Positions 34,558 through 43,798 of a DNA stretch of 64,000 nt are shown piece after piece. Within the stretch, counting starts at the first letter, position 1. Every line of letters begins with the position of its first letter. The stretch covers positions 1 to 64,000 of the forward strand of contig CACGBM010000001.1 in the NCBI GenBank assembly GCA_902571315.1, written 5' to 3'. The translations under genes and the position numbers were made by a program. The notes beneath the pieces were generated by a model. It worked only from the letters and a program-made list of their open reading frames with translations, was not told the origin of the DNA and did no database searches. This DNA is from Rhodospirillaceae bacterium (GTDB taxonomy: Bacteria > Pseudomonadota > Alphaproteobacteria > TMED109).

Positions 34558-35874
34558 ATGAAATTATCTAGGAAAGAAAAAAGCGCTTATTGGATGCCTT
34601 ATACTGATAATAGATGGTTTAAGTCTAATCCCAGGTTGCTTGAGAGCGCTAAAGGTATGTATTATAAGACTTCAGATGGCAAAAAAATTCTTGATGGAGT
34701 CGCAGGACTTTGGTGTGTAAATGCTGGGCATTGCAGAAGTAGAATAGTAAATGCAGTAAAAGCACAAGTAGAAAAGATGGATTACGGATTATCGTTTCAA
34801 ATGGGTCATAAACTAGCATTTGAGTTTGCTGAAAAGCTAGTAAATATTTTACCTAATGAAATTAACCATACTTTTTTTTCTAATTCTGGCTCTGAGGCAG
34901 TAGACTCTGCTCTCAAGGTTGCATTAGCATATTTTAAAGCTAAAGGACAGCATTCAAAAACAAAATTTATTGGTAGATCAAGAGGATATCACGGGTCTGG
35001 CTTCGGAGGGACTTCAGTGGGAGGAATCATAGCTAACAGATCACAATTTGGTAACTTACTTAATGGTGTTATACATCTTCCTCATACACATATGCCTGAA
35101 AAGAATTCTTTTTCTTGGGGGCAACCTAAATATGGGATAGAAAAAGCTGAGGCTTTAAATGAGATTATAGATTTTCATGGCAAGGATACTATTGCAGCAG
35201 TAATAGTAGAACCTATTGCAGGATCTACCGGTGTTCTAGTACCACCTTTAGGATATTTAGAAAAATTAAGAGAAATTTGCAGTAAGAATGATATTTTATT
35301 AATTTTTGATGAGGTCATCACCGGCTTTGGACGAGTTGGAGACAGCTTTGCTAGTAAAAGGTTTAGAGTTACCCCAGATATAATGACATTAGCAAAAGGT
35401 ATTACGAATGCTACAATTCCAATGGGTGCAATTGGAGTTAAATCTGAAATTTATGATACAATTTATAAAAAAAATAAAGATAAAATTGAGCTATTTCATG
35501 GCTATACTTATTCAGGACATCCTATCGCATGTGCTGCTGGTCTTGCAACTTTAGAAGTTTATGAAGAAGAAAAACTTTTTGAAAGATCAAAATCGCTAGA
35601 AAAATATTTTGGTAAAGCTGCACACTCTTTATCAAAACTTAATGTGGTTAAGGATGTTAGAAACTTCGGTTTAGTCGCAGGTATTGAGCTTGCAGAAAGA
35701 CAGAAAGATCCTAAAACTTTAGGAAGAGATGTTTATGAAGAGTGTTTTAACAACGGGCTAATGGTTAGATTTACTGGTAATACGATAGCTATATCTCCCC
35801 CATTAATTATAACAAAAAAACAAATTGATAAAGTATTTAGTACTTTAACACATGCTATTAAAAAAGTTTTTTAA
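34558..35874 (+). CDS. Omega-amino acid:pyruvate aminotransferase (class III, beta-alanine type)
   Basis: This PLP enzyme probably transfers the amino group of beta-alanine or other omega-amino acids to pyruvate, giving malonate semialdehyde and alanine. The N-terminus WMPYTDNRWFKSNPRLL and the segments LDGVAGLWCVNAGH, FFSNSGSEAVDSALK and GYHGSGFGGTSVGG match the beta-alanine:pyruvate group closely. LIFDEVITGFGR holds the PLP aspartate, and TLAKGITNATIPMGA the Schiff-base lysine. Length (438 aa) is standard. The malonate semialdehyde product is a substrate of MmsA at 2.3 kb. Confidence 0.9.
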   Translation: MKLSRKEKSAYWMPYTDNRWFKSNPRLLESAKGMYYKTSDGKKILDGVAGLWCVNAGHCRSRIVNAVKAQVEKMDYGLSFQMGHKLAFEFAEKLVNILPNEINHTFFSNSGSEAVDSALKVALAYFKAKGQHSKTKFIGRSRGYHGSGFGGTSVGGIIANRSQFGNLLNGVIHLPHTHMPEKNSFSWGQPKYGIEKAEALNEIIDFHGKDTIAAVIVEPIAGSTGVLVPPLGYLEKLREICSKNDILLIFDEVITGFGRVGDSFASKRFRVTPDIMTLAKGITNATIPMGAIGVKSEIYDTIYKKNKDKIELFHGYTYSGHPIACAAGLATLEVYEEEKLFERSKSLEKYFGKAAHSLSKLNVVKDVRNFGLVAGIELAERQKDPKTLGRDVYEECFNNGLMVRFTGNTIAISPPLIITKKQIDKVFSTLTHAIKKVF

Positions 35875-35881
35875 AAAATAA

Positions 35882-36490
35882 TTAATTTTTTTTGCTTACT
35901 ACGAATACAGCATGAGAGGCAAATATATTTAAAGAAAATAAGTTAAATGGAAAAGAAAGTACTTTTTTTTTATTGATTCCAAACTTCTCATTAATTTGCA
36001 AATTTAATTCAAGTATTAAATTATTAAAGTCTCTAATTGTGCAAAGGTGTATATTTTGAGTGTCATACCAAGCTAGCTTTAAATCACTTGTTACAGGCAT
36101 CGTGCCTTTGAAAAGAATCTGTGCTCTGCACAACCAATGTCCAAAATTGGGAAAGGATATAATAGCACTTTTCCCAATTCTTAATATTTCATTTAAAAGC
36201 CATTTTGGTCTTTCTACAGTTTGTAATGTTTGACTTAAAATTACATAATCAAATGATTTTTTTGGATAGTTTATGATTTCTTTGTTCGCATCTCCTTCAA
36301 TTACTGATAGTCCCTTTTTAAGACATGTTTCAACTTTATCATGTTTAATTTCTATTCCTTGTCCTGACACATTTTTTTCTTTTTCTAATAAATACAAAAG
36401 CTGACCATCAGCACAACCAATGTCTAAAATTCTAGAATTATTTTTCACTATTTTTGATATAATATAATGATCAGCTCTTATGTTTTTCAT
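35882..36490 (-). CDS. metW: Methionine biosynthesis protein MetW
   Basis: This is a SAM-fold methyltransferase-like protein found next to homoserine acyltransferase MetX and required for its function in several Proteobacteria. Motif I is RILDIGCADGQLLYLL, followed by GDANKEIINYP, FDYVILSQTLQTV and ISFPNFGHWLCR, all typical. Length (202 aa) is standard. The start overlaps the metX stop by one base. Confidence 0.95.
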   Translation of the reverse strand: MKNIRADHYIISKIVKNNSRILDIGCADGQLLYLLEKEKNVSGQGIEIKHDKVETCLKKGLSVIEGDANKEIINYPKKSFDYVILSQTLQTVERPKWLLNEILRIGKSAIISFPNFGHWLCRAQILFKGTMPVTSDLKLAWYDTQNIHLCTIRDFNNLILELNLQINEKFGINKKKVLSFPFNLFSLNIFASHAVFVVSKKN

Positions 36491-37635
36491 TACTTAAATT
36501 TTGCTCCTATTAAAAAACCTCTTAAAATGTTATAGAGCCTAGGTATCTGCAGTAAGAAACTGTCATGTCCTCTATCAGATTCTATTTCGACAAAACTAAC
36601 ATTACAAGCATTTGCATTAAGAGCATTTACTAATCTTTTACTTTCTGAAGTTGGAAACAACCAATCACTATTAAAAGAAATAATTAACCACTTGCATGTA
36701 TTGCTCTTAAAAACTTTTTCTAGGTTGCCATTAAATTTTTCGGACAAATCAAAGCGATCCATTGACCTTGTAAGGTGTAAGTATGAGTTGGCATCAAATC
36801 TACTTACAAAGGAAGATCCTTGATATTGTAAATAATTTTCAACTTCAAAACTCCCTTCAAAAATTTTAGATAAAGGATTTAGATTTTTTTTATTTCTTCC
36901 AAACTTTTTTGATAATGATTTTTCTGACATATACGTAATATGGGCAACCATTCTAGCTGCCGCTAAACCTTTTTCAGGAGAAGTATTGTTTTTTATGTAA
37001 TCGCCATTTAACCAATTAGTATCATTTTTGATTGCTTGTCTTCCGACTTCATGAAAAGCAATATTTTGAGCAGTATGTCTGTAAGATGTTGCAATAGGTA
37101 TAGCTAGTTTGACTCTTTCTGAATATTTTGTTGCCCACTCTAATACCTGCATACCACCCATAGAGCCTCCGACAACACATAATAATTTTTCTATACCAAG
37201 GTGATCAATTAGTTTTTTTTGCAAATTAACCATATCCTGTATACCTATTTCAGGAAAGTCATTACCAAAATAATTATTAGTATCTGAGTTTATGCTTTTT
37301 GGTCCTGTAGAGCCCATACACCCTCCTAAGACATTAGTGCAAATTATAAAGTAAGAGTTAGTATCAAAAACTTTATCTCTACCAATCATATCATTCCACC
37401 ATCCCATCTTTAAAGTAACGGGGTGCGTTCCAGCAGCGTATTGGTCACCTGTAAGTGCGTGACAAATTAATATAGCGTTGGATTTATTATGATTTAGCTC
37501 TCCATATGTTTGATATGCAATAGTTGGTTTGTTTAATACTGATCCATTTTCTAACTTTAAACTTGTATCAAAAATTAAGTTAGGGGTATGTTCAAAATTA
37601 TAAATATTGTTAGAATTTGTTTTATTAGTAACCAT
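36490..37635 (-). CDS. metX: Homoserine O-acyltransferase MetX
   Basis: MetX activates homoserine with an acetyl or succinyl group for methionine synthesis. It is an alpha/beta hydrolase fold with the oxyanion segment NAILICHALTGDQYAAG, nucleophile serine in VVGGSMGGMQVLEW, the catalytic aspartate near FNSDWLFP and the histidine in DRGHDSFLL. Length (381 aa) is standard. Acetyl versus succinyl specificity depends on few residues and is not decided here. MetW follows and metY lies 5 kb away. Confidence 0.95.
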   Translation of the reverse strand: MVTNKTNSNNIYNFEHTPNLIFDTSLKLENGSVLNKPTIAYQTYGELNHNKSNAILICHALTGDQYAAGTHPVTLKMGWWNDMIGRDKVFDTNSYFIICTNVLGGCMGSTGPKSINSDTNNYFGNDFPEIGIQDMVNLQKKLIDHLGIEKLLCVVGGSMGGMQVLEWATKYSERVKLAIPIATSYRHTAQNIAFHEVGRQAIKNDTNWLNGDYIKNNTSPEKGLAAARMVAHITYMSEKSLSKKFGRNKKNLNPLSKIFEGSFEVENYLQYQGSSFVSRFDANSYLHLTRSMDRFDLSEKFNGNLEKVFKSNTCKWLIISFNSDWLFPTSESKRLVNALNANACNVSFVEIESDRGHDSFLLQIPRLYNILRGFLIGAKFK

Positions 37636-37716
37636 TATGATTGTATATTTATATTAATATATTCAAAAAGTTAAGTTTTTATAATACTTTTGTAAATAAA
37701 ATTTAGATAAATATTT

Positions 37717-38427
37717 ATGAGCCAGATAGATAAATTAAGAAAACAAATTGATAAAATAGATTTTCAGATTTTGGACTTACTAAAAAAAAGATCAAAAATA
37801 GCTGAAAATATAGGTAAAGAAAAAAAAGCAAATAATTTATTTAGACCTGAACGGCAGGCAAGTATTTTAAGAAATATTTTAAAAAAAAATGGTAATAATT
37901 TAAATCCTTCATATATTTTATCTTTCTGGAGAAGTATTTTTTTATCTCAAATTGATGTACAGGGAGGTATAAAGTTATTATTATCAAACAATATTGCTAA
38001 TTCATATATAAAAACAATATATGATTACTTCAGCCATGATATTGAAATAATAACTATGAATAATACTTCTAAGGCATTAGAAAAAGTTTATAACGGAAAA
38101 AATATACTAACTATACTTCCATATCCTAGCTATAATAAAGGTGCTCAATGGTGGGCTAATAAAAGGCTTAAAAAGTTATATGGTATCGCAGCCCTTCCTT
38201 TTTTTTTAAGGAAAAAAAAATCACCAAGCTTAATAATTGTTTCAAAGTATAAGCCTATAATAGAAAAAGATTCATATTTTTTATATATATCTAAATATCT
38301 TATAAAAGATAAAAATACGGTTTTAATATCTAAAAGTGGTAAACATTATTTATATAGAAGTAATAATATGATAAATAGTAATGACTTAAAATTATTTGGA
38401 ATACTTCCTAAAAATTATGAAGATTAA
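37717..38427 (+). CDS. Chorismate mutase (AroQ domain with alphaproteobacterial C-terminal domain)
   Basis: The first ~85 residues form an AroQ-type mutase: IDKLRKQIDKIDFQILDLLKKRSKIAENIGKEK, then RPERQASILRNIL and the SFWRSIF helix, with the arginines and lysine that bind chorismate. The remaining ~150 residues lack the prephenate dehydratase TRF motif and match the uncharacterised C-terminal region of chorismate mutases found beside tyrA in Alphaproteobacteria. It supplies prephenate to TyrA, whose start overlaps its 3' end. Confidence 0.85.
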   Translation: MSQIDKLRKQIDKIDFQILDLLKKRSKIAENIGKEKKANNLFRPERQASILRNILKKNGNNLNPSYILSFWRSIFLSQIDVQGGIKLLLSNNIANSYIKTIYDYFSHDIEIITMNNTSKALEKVYNGKNILTILPYPSYNKGAQWWANKRLKKLYGIAALPFFLRKKKSPSLIIVSKYKPIIEKDSYFLYISKYLIKDKNTVLISKSGKHYLYRSNNMINSNDLKLFGILPKNYED

Positions 38428-39292
38428 TCAAAAAATTAAAAAAGTTGCTTTTATAGGAATGGGTTTAATTAATTCATCTTTAGCAAGAGATCTTAAAATT
38501 AAAAAATTTTATTTATCGTCATCTGCTTATTCAAGGAGACTAAGTACTATAAATAAGATAAAAAAATTAAAATTAGTAGATTTTGCTAGTAGTAACATTG
38601 AAAAAATTATAAAAGAAGCAGATATAATCATAGTAGGTATACCTGTGGCTGCCTACCAAGAGGTATTTAAAAAAATATGTAATAATATTAAACCAGGAGC
38701 TATTATTACAGATGTAGGATCTGTAAAAAAAGAAGTAATCAATTCAGTAAAAAAATATATACCAAAAAATATTGATTTTGTGCCTGGGCATCCTATTGCA
38801 GGAACAGAAAACTCTGGTCCAGAGTCTGGTTTTGCAGGCTTATTTAAAAATGGATGGTGTATATTAACACCTAATAAAAATACTAGTAAAAATTCAGTTA
38901 AAATTATTAAATACATGTGGCAACTTGTAGGAATGAAGGTAGATATCATGGATTCTAATTATCATGATGAAGTTTTAGCTATCACGTCACATATTCCTCA
39001 TATCATAGCTTATTCTATAGTTGGGACTATAACCAATCTACAGACTACAATTAAAAAAGAGGTGATAAAATACGCAGCTAGTGGATTTAGAGATTTCACT
39101 AGAATAGCTGCTTCAGACCCTATAATGTGGCGAGATATAATATTATATAATAGACAATCAATTCTTAAAATGCTTAATCTTTTTAAGAAAGATTTATCAA
39201 AGTTAGAGCACGCAATAGAAAATAATGATGATAAGTTTCTTCTAAATTTATTTACCAAAACTAGAAAAATTAGAAAAGAAATTATTAAATAG
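38417..39292 (+). CDS. tyrA: Prephenate/cyclohexadienyl dehydrogenase
   Basis: TyrA oxidatively decarboxylates prephenate (or arogenate) in tyrosine synthesis. The NAD-binding loop is VAFIGMGLINSSLARDL, followed by VGIPVAAY, ITDVGSVKKEV, the conserved PGHPIAGTENSGPESG and SHIPHIIAYSIVG with the catalytic histidine. I choose ATG 38417 (291 aa, 11-base overlap with the mutase gene); a TTG at 38396 would add seven residues of no family resemblance. HisC, commonly found between these genes in relatives, is absent. Confidence 0.94.
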   Translation: MKINQKIKKVAFIGMGLINSSLARDLKIKKFYLSSSAYSRRLSTINKIKKLKLVDFASSNIEKIIKEADIIIVGIPVAAYQEVFKKICNNIKPGAIITDVGSVKKEVINSVKKYIPKNIDFVPGHPIAGTENSGPESGFAGLFKNGWCILTPNKNTSKNSVKIIKYMWQLVGMKVDIMDSNYHDEVLAITSHIPHIIAYSIVGTITNLQTTIKKEVIKYAASGFRDFTRIAASDPIMWRDIILYNRQSILKMLNLFKKDLSKLEHAIENNDDKFLLNLFTKTRKIRKEIIK

Positions 39293-39293
39293 C

Positions 39294-40721
39294 CTAGATT
39301 AACTTTTCTAGAATACCTGTGGTGCTATTACCTTTGATATAATTTATGATGTGAACCTGCCCTTGCCACTTTTTTATTTCATTATAACCTACAACATTTT
39401 TTTTCTTGTAGTCTCCTCCCTTAGTAATAATATCAGGCTTAAGTGAAGTAATTAATTGTATAGGAGTAAGTTGATTAAAAATAATAATGTGATCACATGA
39501 GCTAAGTGCTGCAAGAATTTCTGCTCTATCCTCTTGGTTATTGATGGGTCTGTTTTTTCCTTTTATTTTTTTGACTGATGAGTCACTGTTAATAGCAACT
39601 ATTAATTTGTCGCACAGTTTTTTTGATTCTTTTAAATAATTAATATGCCCTTTATGTAAAATATCAAAACAACCATTAGTAAATCCAACTTTATATTTTT
39701 TCCTTTTATAATCAGCCACTATTTTTTTTAACTCTAATAAAGAACATTTTTTATTTATAAATAATTGTTCTTCTTTAAAAAGTTCATTTAAACTAATAGT
39801 ACTTGTTCCTAATTTACCCACTACTAATCCAGCAGCACGATTAGCTAAATCTAATGAGTTTTTTATAGATATTTTATTTGATATACAAACAGATAGAACT
39901 GCTAGTACAGTATCACCAGCACCTGAAACATCGAATACTTCAATTTTTTTTGTAGGTTTGTGTACCGTCTCTTTTTTCCCCCTATAGCTAAGACCCTCAC
40001 TGCCTCTAGTTATAAGAACTTTTTTTATAGTATATTTGTCCATAATATTTTTAGCACAAATTTCAATTTCTCTATTATTATTACAAGGTAGGTTGGTTAC
40101 AAGACTTGCTTCTAATTTATTAGGAGTAATTAAAGAAGCATTTTTGTATATATTAAAATCTTTATTTTTAGGATCAACTATTATTGGTATATTGCACTTA
40201 TTAGATAGTTTAATTAATTCCTGTGTGAATTTTTGATTAAATATACCTTTATTATAATCTGATAATATAACTACATTATGTTTCAAAATTTCTTTTTTAA
40301 ACCTTTTTATAATAAACTTATGTGCTAAATCTGATAGTTTTTGTTTTTTTTCTTCGTCTATTCTTATTAATTGCTGGCCTTTCACGGAGTATCTAGTTTT
40401 TACTGTAGTAGGTTTATTTTTTTCCTTAAATAAATAAAAATCTTTACTTTTTTTTTTTAACATTTTTTGTATTTGCTTGCCAAAGCTATCTTCCCCAATT
40501 ATTGAAATTAAAGTAGCATTTACTCCTAAAGATATTAAATTATTATATACATTTCCGGCTCCACCAAGCACATGTTTAGAGCTTTGAGATAAAAAAACTG
40601 GAACTGGTGCTTCTGGAGAAATTCTATTTACATCACCAATAACATACCTGTCTAACATAATATCACCTATGATCAAGGCTCTAGTGTTAGAACAGTAGTT
40701 CGAAAAATCTTTAAAGTTCAT
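39294..40721 (-). CDS. hldE: Bifunctional heptose-7-phosphate kinase / heptose-1-phosphate adenylyltransferase
   Basis: HldE performs two steps of ADP-heptose synthesis for lipopolysaccharide core. The N-terminal PfkB kinase (to about residue 315) shows LIIGDIMLDRYVIGDVNRISPEAPVPV, GGAGNVYNNL and the catalytic FDVSGAGDTVLAVLS. The C-terminal nucleotidyltransferase begins GFTNGCFDILHKGHINYL. Length (475 aa) is normal for the fused enzyme. It overlaps the trcR 3' end by 4 bases. No other heptose genes are in view. Confidence 0.95.
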   Translation of the reverse strand: MNFKDFSNYCSNTRALIIGDIMLDRYVIGDVNRISPEAPVPVFLSQSSKHVLGGAGNVYNNLISLGVNATLISIIGEDSFGKQIQKMLKKKSKDFYLFKEKNKPTTVKTRYSVKGQQLIRIDEEKKQKLSDLAHKFIIKRFKKEILKHNVVILSDYNKGIFNQKFTQELIKLSNKCNIPIIVDPKNKDFNIYKNASLITPNKLEASLVTNLPCNNNREIEICAKNIMDKYTIKKVLITRGSEGLSYRGKKETVHKPTKKIEVFDVSGAGDTVLAVLSVCISNKISIKNSLDLANRAAGLVVGKLGTSTISLNELFKEEQLFINKKCSLLELKKIVADYKRKKYKVGFTNGCFDILHKGHINYLKESKKLCDKLIVAINSDSSVKKIKGKNRPINNQEDRAEILAALSSCDHIIIFNQLTPIQLITSLKPDIITKGGDYKKKNVVGYNEIKKWQGQVHIINYIKGNSTTGILEKLI

Positions 40722-41257
40722 TTATTCTTCATTGCCTTTTTTTTTGCCACAGCAATGGCTTCAGTAAGTTCAGATTGCTTGCAAAGAGCAAGTAAAACAG
40801 GGTCTTTTGGAGATATGTTTTGCATATTCCAATGCTCTCTGTTTTTAATTGATTTGATTGTATTTTTTGTCGTTCCAATTAGTTTAATAATCTGCGCGTC
40901 GGTTAAATCTGGATAATATTTAATAAACCATGCTATAGCATCTGGTATTAATTGTCTTCTTGAAGCAGGAGTAAAACTTTTTTTCTTTTTATTTATTTCA
41001 GAACTTAATGGAATTATATCTTCGAGTTTATTTAAAAATTGAGTGCTATCACCTTCACACCTTTTTATTTCTGCTAGTGTGAGTTCTCCTGATGTTACAG
41101 GGTTCTTACCTTGAATACCTACAGCTACTTCACCGTCTGCAATACCTTGTACTTCAAGTATGTGTAAGTTGCAAAATTTTGATATCTGTTCAAATGTAAG
41201 TGCTGTATTATCAATTAACCATACTGCAGTAGATTTTGGCATTAAGGGATTATTCAT
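40718..41257 (-). CDS. trcR: TrcR/DUF1013 family cell-cycle transcriptional regulator
   Basis: This alphaproteobacterial family protein is named TrcR for a link to cell-cycle transcription. MPKSTAVWLIDNTALTFEQIS and ADGEVAVGIQG are nearly invariant in the family, and DLTDAQIIKLIGTTKNTIKSIKNREHWN looks like a helix-turn-helix. Length (179 aa) is slightly below relatives. A strong ribosome site (AAAAGGAG, 41263-41270) precedes the ATG by 5-6 bases. It lies between a quinone oxidoreductase gene and hldE. Confidence 0.88.
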   Translation of the reverse strand: MNNPLMPKSTAVWLIDNTALTFEQISKFCNLHILEVQGIADGEVAVGIQGKNPVTSGELTLAEIKRCEGDSTQFLNKLEDIIPLSSEINKKKKSFTPASRRQLIPDAIAWFIKYYPDLTDAQIIKLIGTTKNTIKSIKNREHWNMQNISPKDPVLLALCKQSELTEAIAVAKKKAMKNK

Positions 41258-41269
41258 TTTTTCTCCTTT

Positions 41270-42268
41270 TTATTTAGTTTTAAGAACTATTTTTCCTAAA
41301 TGTTTACTACTCTCCATCAATTTATGTGCTTTAAAAGCATCTTTTAAATAAAAAATTTTGTAGATATTAGGTTTTATAGTTTTTTTAGTGAAAGCTGTCC
41401 AGTAACTTTTGTGTAAATTTTTTGCAATTTTAGCCTTTTCTTGGTCAGTTCTAGGTCTGAGAGTTGATCCTGTTAATATTAATCTCTTAGTCATTATTAC
41501 AGTAAAATCTGCTTTAGTAATACTACCAGATAAAAAAGCAATCATTATTAATTTACCTTTGTCTTTTAATAGCAAAATATTTTTTTCAAAATACTTTTGA
41601 CCAACCATATCTAAAATGACATCAACACCTTTATTTTTTGTATATTTTGTTACTACTTCTAAAAAATTGCTTTTATTATAATCAATAGCAAGGTCTGCTC
41701 CTAGATTTTTGCAGTAAAGTTGTTTTTTTTTATTACCCACTGTAGTAATAACTTTACAACCGTGAACTTTGCAAAGCTGGATAGCTGCAGTGCCAATACC
41801 ACTTGATCCCCCATGTATTAAAATAGTATCATTTTTTTTAATTTGTCCCCTTTCAAAAAGATTATACCAAACAGTAAAAAAATTTTCTGGTATAGCGGCA
41901 GCTTCATTAAAATTCATTCCTTTGGGTATTGGTAATACATGTTTATAAAAAACTTTACAATATTCTGCATAGCCACCTCCGTGAACAAGAGCGCAAACTT
42001 TTTGATTAATCTTTAAATTTTTTACTTTTTTACCAATCTTCTTTATTTTTCCTGATACTTCTAAACCCAATATTTTACTTGCTCCTTTAGGAGGAGCATA
42101 TAATCCTTTTCTTTGTAATATGTCAGGTCTATTTACACCACTTGCATAAACTTCTATTAATACTTCATAATCATTGATCTTAGGTATTTCTGCTTTTTGA
42201 ATAATTAAATTTTCAGCTACACCATATTTTTTTAATTTAATATAATTCATAAAGTTTTTAGTTTTCAT
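41270..42268 (-). CDS. NAD(P)H-quinone oxidoreductase (zinc-free MDR family, PIG3-like)
   Basis: This medium-chain dehydrogenase/reductase uses NADPH to reduce quinones or enoyl-type substrates. It has a GroES-like N-terminal domain with VYASGVNRPDILQRKGLYAPPKGAS, IPENFFTVWYNLF, the cofactor loop GGSSGIGTAAIQL, and LTGSTLRPRTDQEK, which is specific for PIG3-type enzymes. Zinc-binding residues of alcohol dehydrogenases are absent. Length is 332 aa. The first residues MKTKNF precede a second possible start MNYIKL (42250), which may be the true one. Confidence 0.9.
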   Translation of the reverse strand: MKTKNFMNYIKLKKYGVAENLIIQKAEIPKINDYEVLIEVYASGVNRPDILQRKGLYAPPKGASKILGLEVSGKIKKIGKKVKNLKINQKVCALVHGGGYAEYCKVFYKHVLPIPKGMNFNEAAAIPENFFTVWYNLFERGQIKKNDTILIHGGSSGIGTAAIQLCKVHGCKVITTVGNKKKQLYCKNLGADLAIDYNKSNFLEVVTKYTKNKGVDVILDMVGQKYFEKNILLLKDKGKLIMIAFLSGSITKADFTVIMTKRLILTGSTLRPRTDQEKAKIAKNLHKSYWTAFTKKTIKPNIYKIFYLKDAFKAHKLMESSKHLGKIVLKTK

Positions 42269-42314
42269 AAATAACTCTTAATAATTACTAATTTTTAATT
42301 ATAATACTATTATT

Positions 42315-42491
42315 ATGGATGAAATAGAAATTATATCTTCTGAAGAAAACAAGACAAAAGTACAAAGTCTTTCTATTGAAGAATTACAAAATTATAAAAG
42401 AGAATTAAAGGAAATGATTAAATTTTTAGAAAATGAGATTATTAAAAGACAAGATGAAAAAAACAAAGCAGAGAAGTTTTTTCAAAGGTAA
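42315..42491 (+). CDS. DUF1192 family small protein
   Basis: A 58-residue ORF starts at ATG 42315 and ends at TAA 42489-42491. It reads as an acidic N-terminus, then LSIEELQNYKREL, a short coiled coil with ENEIIKRQDEK, and AEKFFQR at the C-terminus. This arrangement (SVEEL, IxxLExEIxR, AxxFFK) is typical of the alphaproteobacterial DUF1192 family, whose role is not known. It stands between the divergent quinone oxidoreductase gene and metY, 5 bases ahead of metY. Confidence 0.85.
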   Translation: MDEIEIISSEENKTKVQSLSIEELQNYKRELKEMIKFLENEIIKRQDEKNKAEKFFQR

Positions 42492-42496
42492 GCTTT

Positions 42497-43798
42497 ATGA
42501 AAAAAAATAATAAATATAAAAAATTTAATTTAAGTACTTTAAGTATACACGCAGGCCAAAAAAAAGATAAGAACTATAATTCTAGAGCAGTTCCCATATA
42601 TCAAACAACCTCTCATTTATTTGAGAATCATGATGAAGCAGCTTCTATATTTAACTTGGATATTGATGGACACATATATAGCAGAATTTCTAATCCAACT
42701 GTAAGTGTTTTAGAAGAGAGAATAGCTGCATTAGAAAAAGGTATTGGAGCAATATGCGTTTCAAGTGGACAGGCTGCACTTCATTTAGCATTAGCTACTT
42801 TATTGAATAAAGGTGATCATATAATTAGCTCAGATAGAATTTACGGAGGAAGTAGAAATCTTTTAGGACTTACATTAAAAAGATTTGGAATAAATACAAG
42901 TTTTGTAGATCTAAGAAATTTATCACTAGTTAAAAAGAATATAAAAAACAATACTAAAATAATATTTGGAGAGACAATTGGAAATCCAGGTTTAGAGGTT
43001 CTTGATATGGAAGAGGTTTCTAAAATATGTAAAAAAAATAATATTCTTTTTATGGTAGATAATACAATAGCTACTCCTGTTTTATTTAACCCCATTGATT
43101 ATGGTGCAGATATTGTATTACATTCAGTAACCAAATTTATGGGAGGTCATGGAGTTGCATTAGGAGGCGCTATAGTAGACTCTGGTAATTTTGATTGGGC
43201 TGCAACCACAAAGTTTAAAAACATTACAGAATCATATTCAGGATATAATAATATAAACTATTTAGAAGAATTTGGTCCAGCTGCTTTTTTAATTAGAGCT
43301 CGGTCTGAAGGGCTTAGGGATTTTGGAGCTGCATTATCAGCTCAAAATGCATTTTATTTGTTAATGGGATTAGAAACCCTAGAGCCTAGAATGATGAAAC
43401 ATGTTTCTAATTGTGAATACATAGCAGCATATTTATCTGGTAGAGAAGATGTAAACTGGGTTTCATATCCTGGCTTAAAATCTCATAAAGATTTTCAATT
43501 AGCATCTAAACTGATGCCCAAAGGAGCAGGGTCTATATTATCTTTTGGTATAAAAGGCGGTAAGAAAAATGCAATTAAATTTATAAATAATCTAAAACTA
43601 TTCTCACATCTTGCCAATATAGGTGATGCTAAATCATTAGTTATACATCCAGCTAGTACTACACATGCACAACTAAGTAAAAAAGATTTACAGAAGTCAG
43701 GTATTACAGATGATTTAATTAGATTTTCAATAGGCATAGAGGATTTAGATGATTTAATTGAAGATATAAATCATGCTTTAGAAAAGGCTAAAAAGTGA
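42497..43798 (+). CDS. metY: O-acetylhomoserine sulfhydrylase (Cys/Met metabolism PLP enzyme)
   Basis: This enzyme forms homocysteine from O-acylhomoserine and sulfide. The start FNLSTLSIHAGQKKD, YQTTSHLFENHDEA, the YSRISNPT motif, SSGQAALHLAL, and the PLP lysine in LHSVTKFMGGHG are family markers; the 433-residue length with the insert around GYNNINYLEEFG is typical of MetY rather than of cystathionine synthases (~390 aa). With MetX/MetW it completes a direct-sulfhydrylation route. It overlaps the following hydrolase gene by 4 bases (GTGA). Confidence 0.93.
   Translation: MKKNNKYKKFNLSTLSIHAGQKKDKNYNSRAVPIYQTTSHLFENHDEAASIFNLDIDGHIYSRISNPTVSVLEERIAALEKGIGAICVSSGQAALHLALATLLNKGDHIISSDRIYGGSRNLLGLTLKRFGINTSFVDLRNLSLVKKNIKNNTKIIFGETIGNPGLEVLDMEEVSKICKKNNILFMVDNTIATPVLFNPIDYGADIVLHSVTKFMGGHGVALGGAIVDSGNFDWAATTKFKNITESYSGYNNINYLEEFGPAAFLIRARSEGLRDFGAALSAQNAFYLLMGLETLEPRMMKHVSNCEYIAAYLSGREDVNWVSYPGLKSHKDFQLASKLMPKGAGSILSFGIKGGKKNAIKFINNLKLFSHLANIGDAKSLVIHPASTTHAQLSKKDLQKSGITDDLIRFSIGIEDLDDLIEDINHALEKAKK

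Noticed and set aside
35860-35900. A- and T-rich stretch as bidirectional terminator between the aminotransferase gene and metW
   Set aside because: The runs pair only as A:T without a G/C stem; it cannot be supported as an intrinsic terminator.
37636-37716. Possible SAM riboswitch upstream of metX
   Set aside because: Only 81 bases of almost pure A/T separate metX from the divergent gene; no G/C-bearing conserved helices of SAM-II or other SAM riboswitches can be seen.
39290-39312. CTAGA...TCTAG hairpin at the tyrA/hldE junction as terminator
   Set aside because: Only five base pairs and no following T run outside coding sequence.
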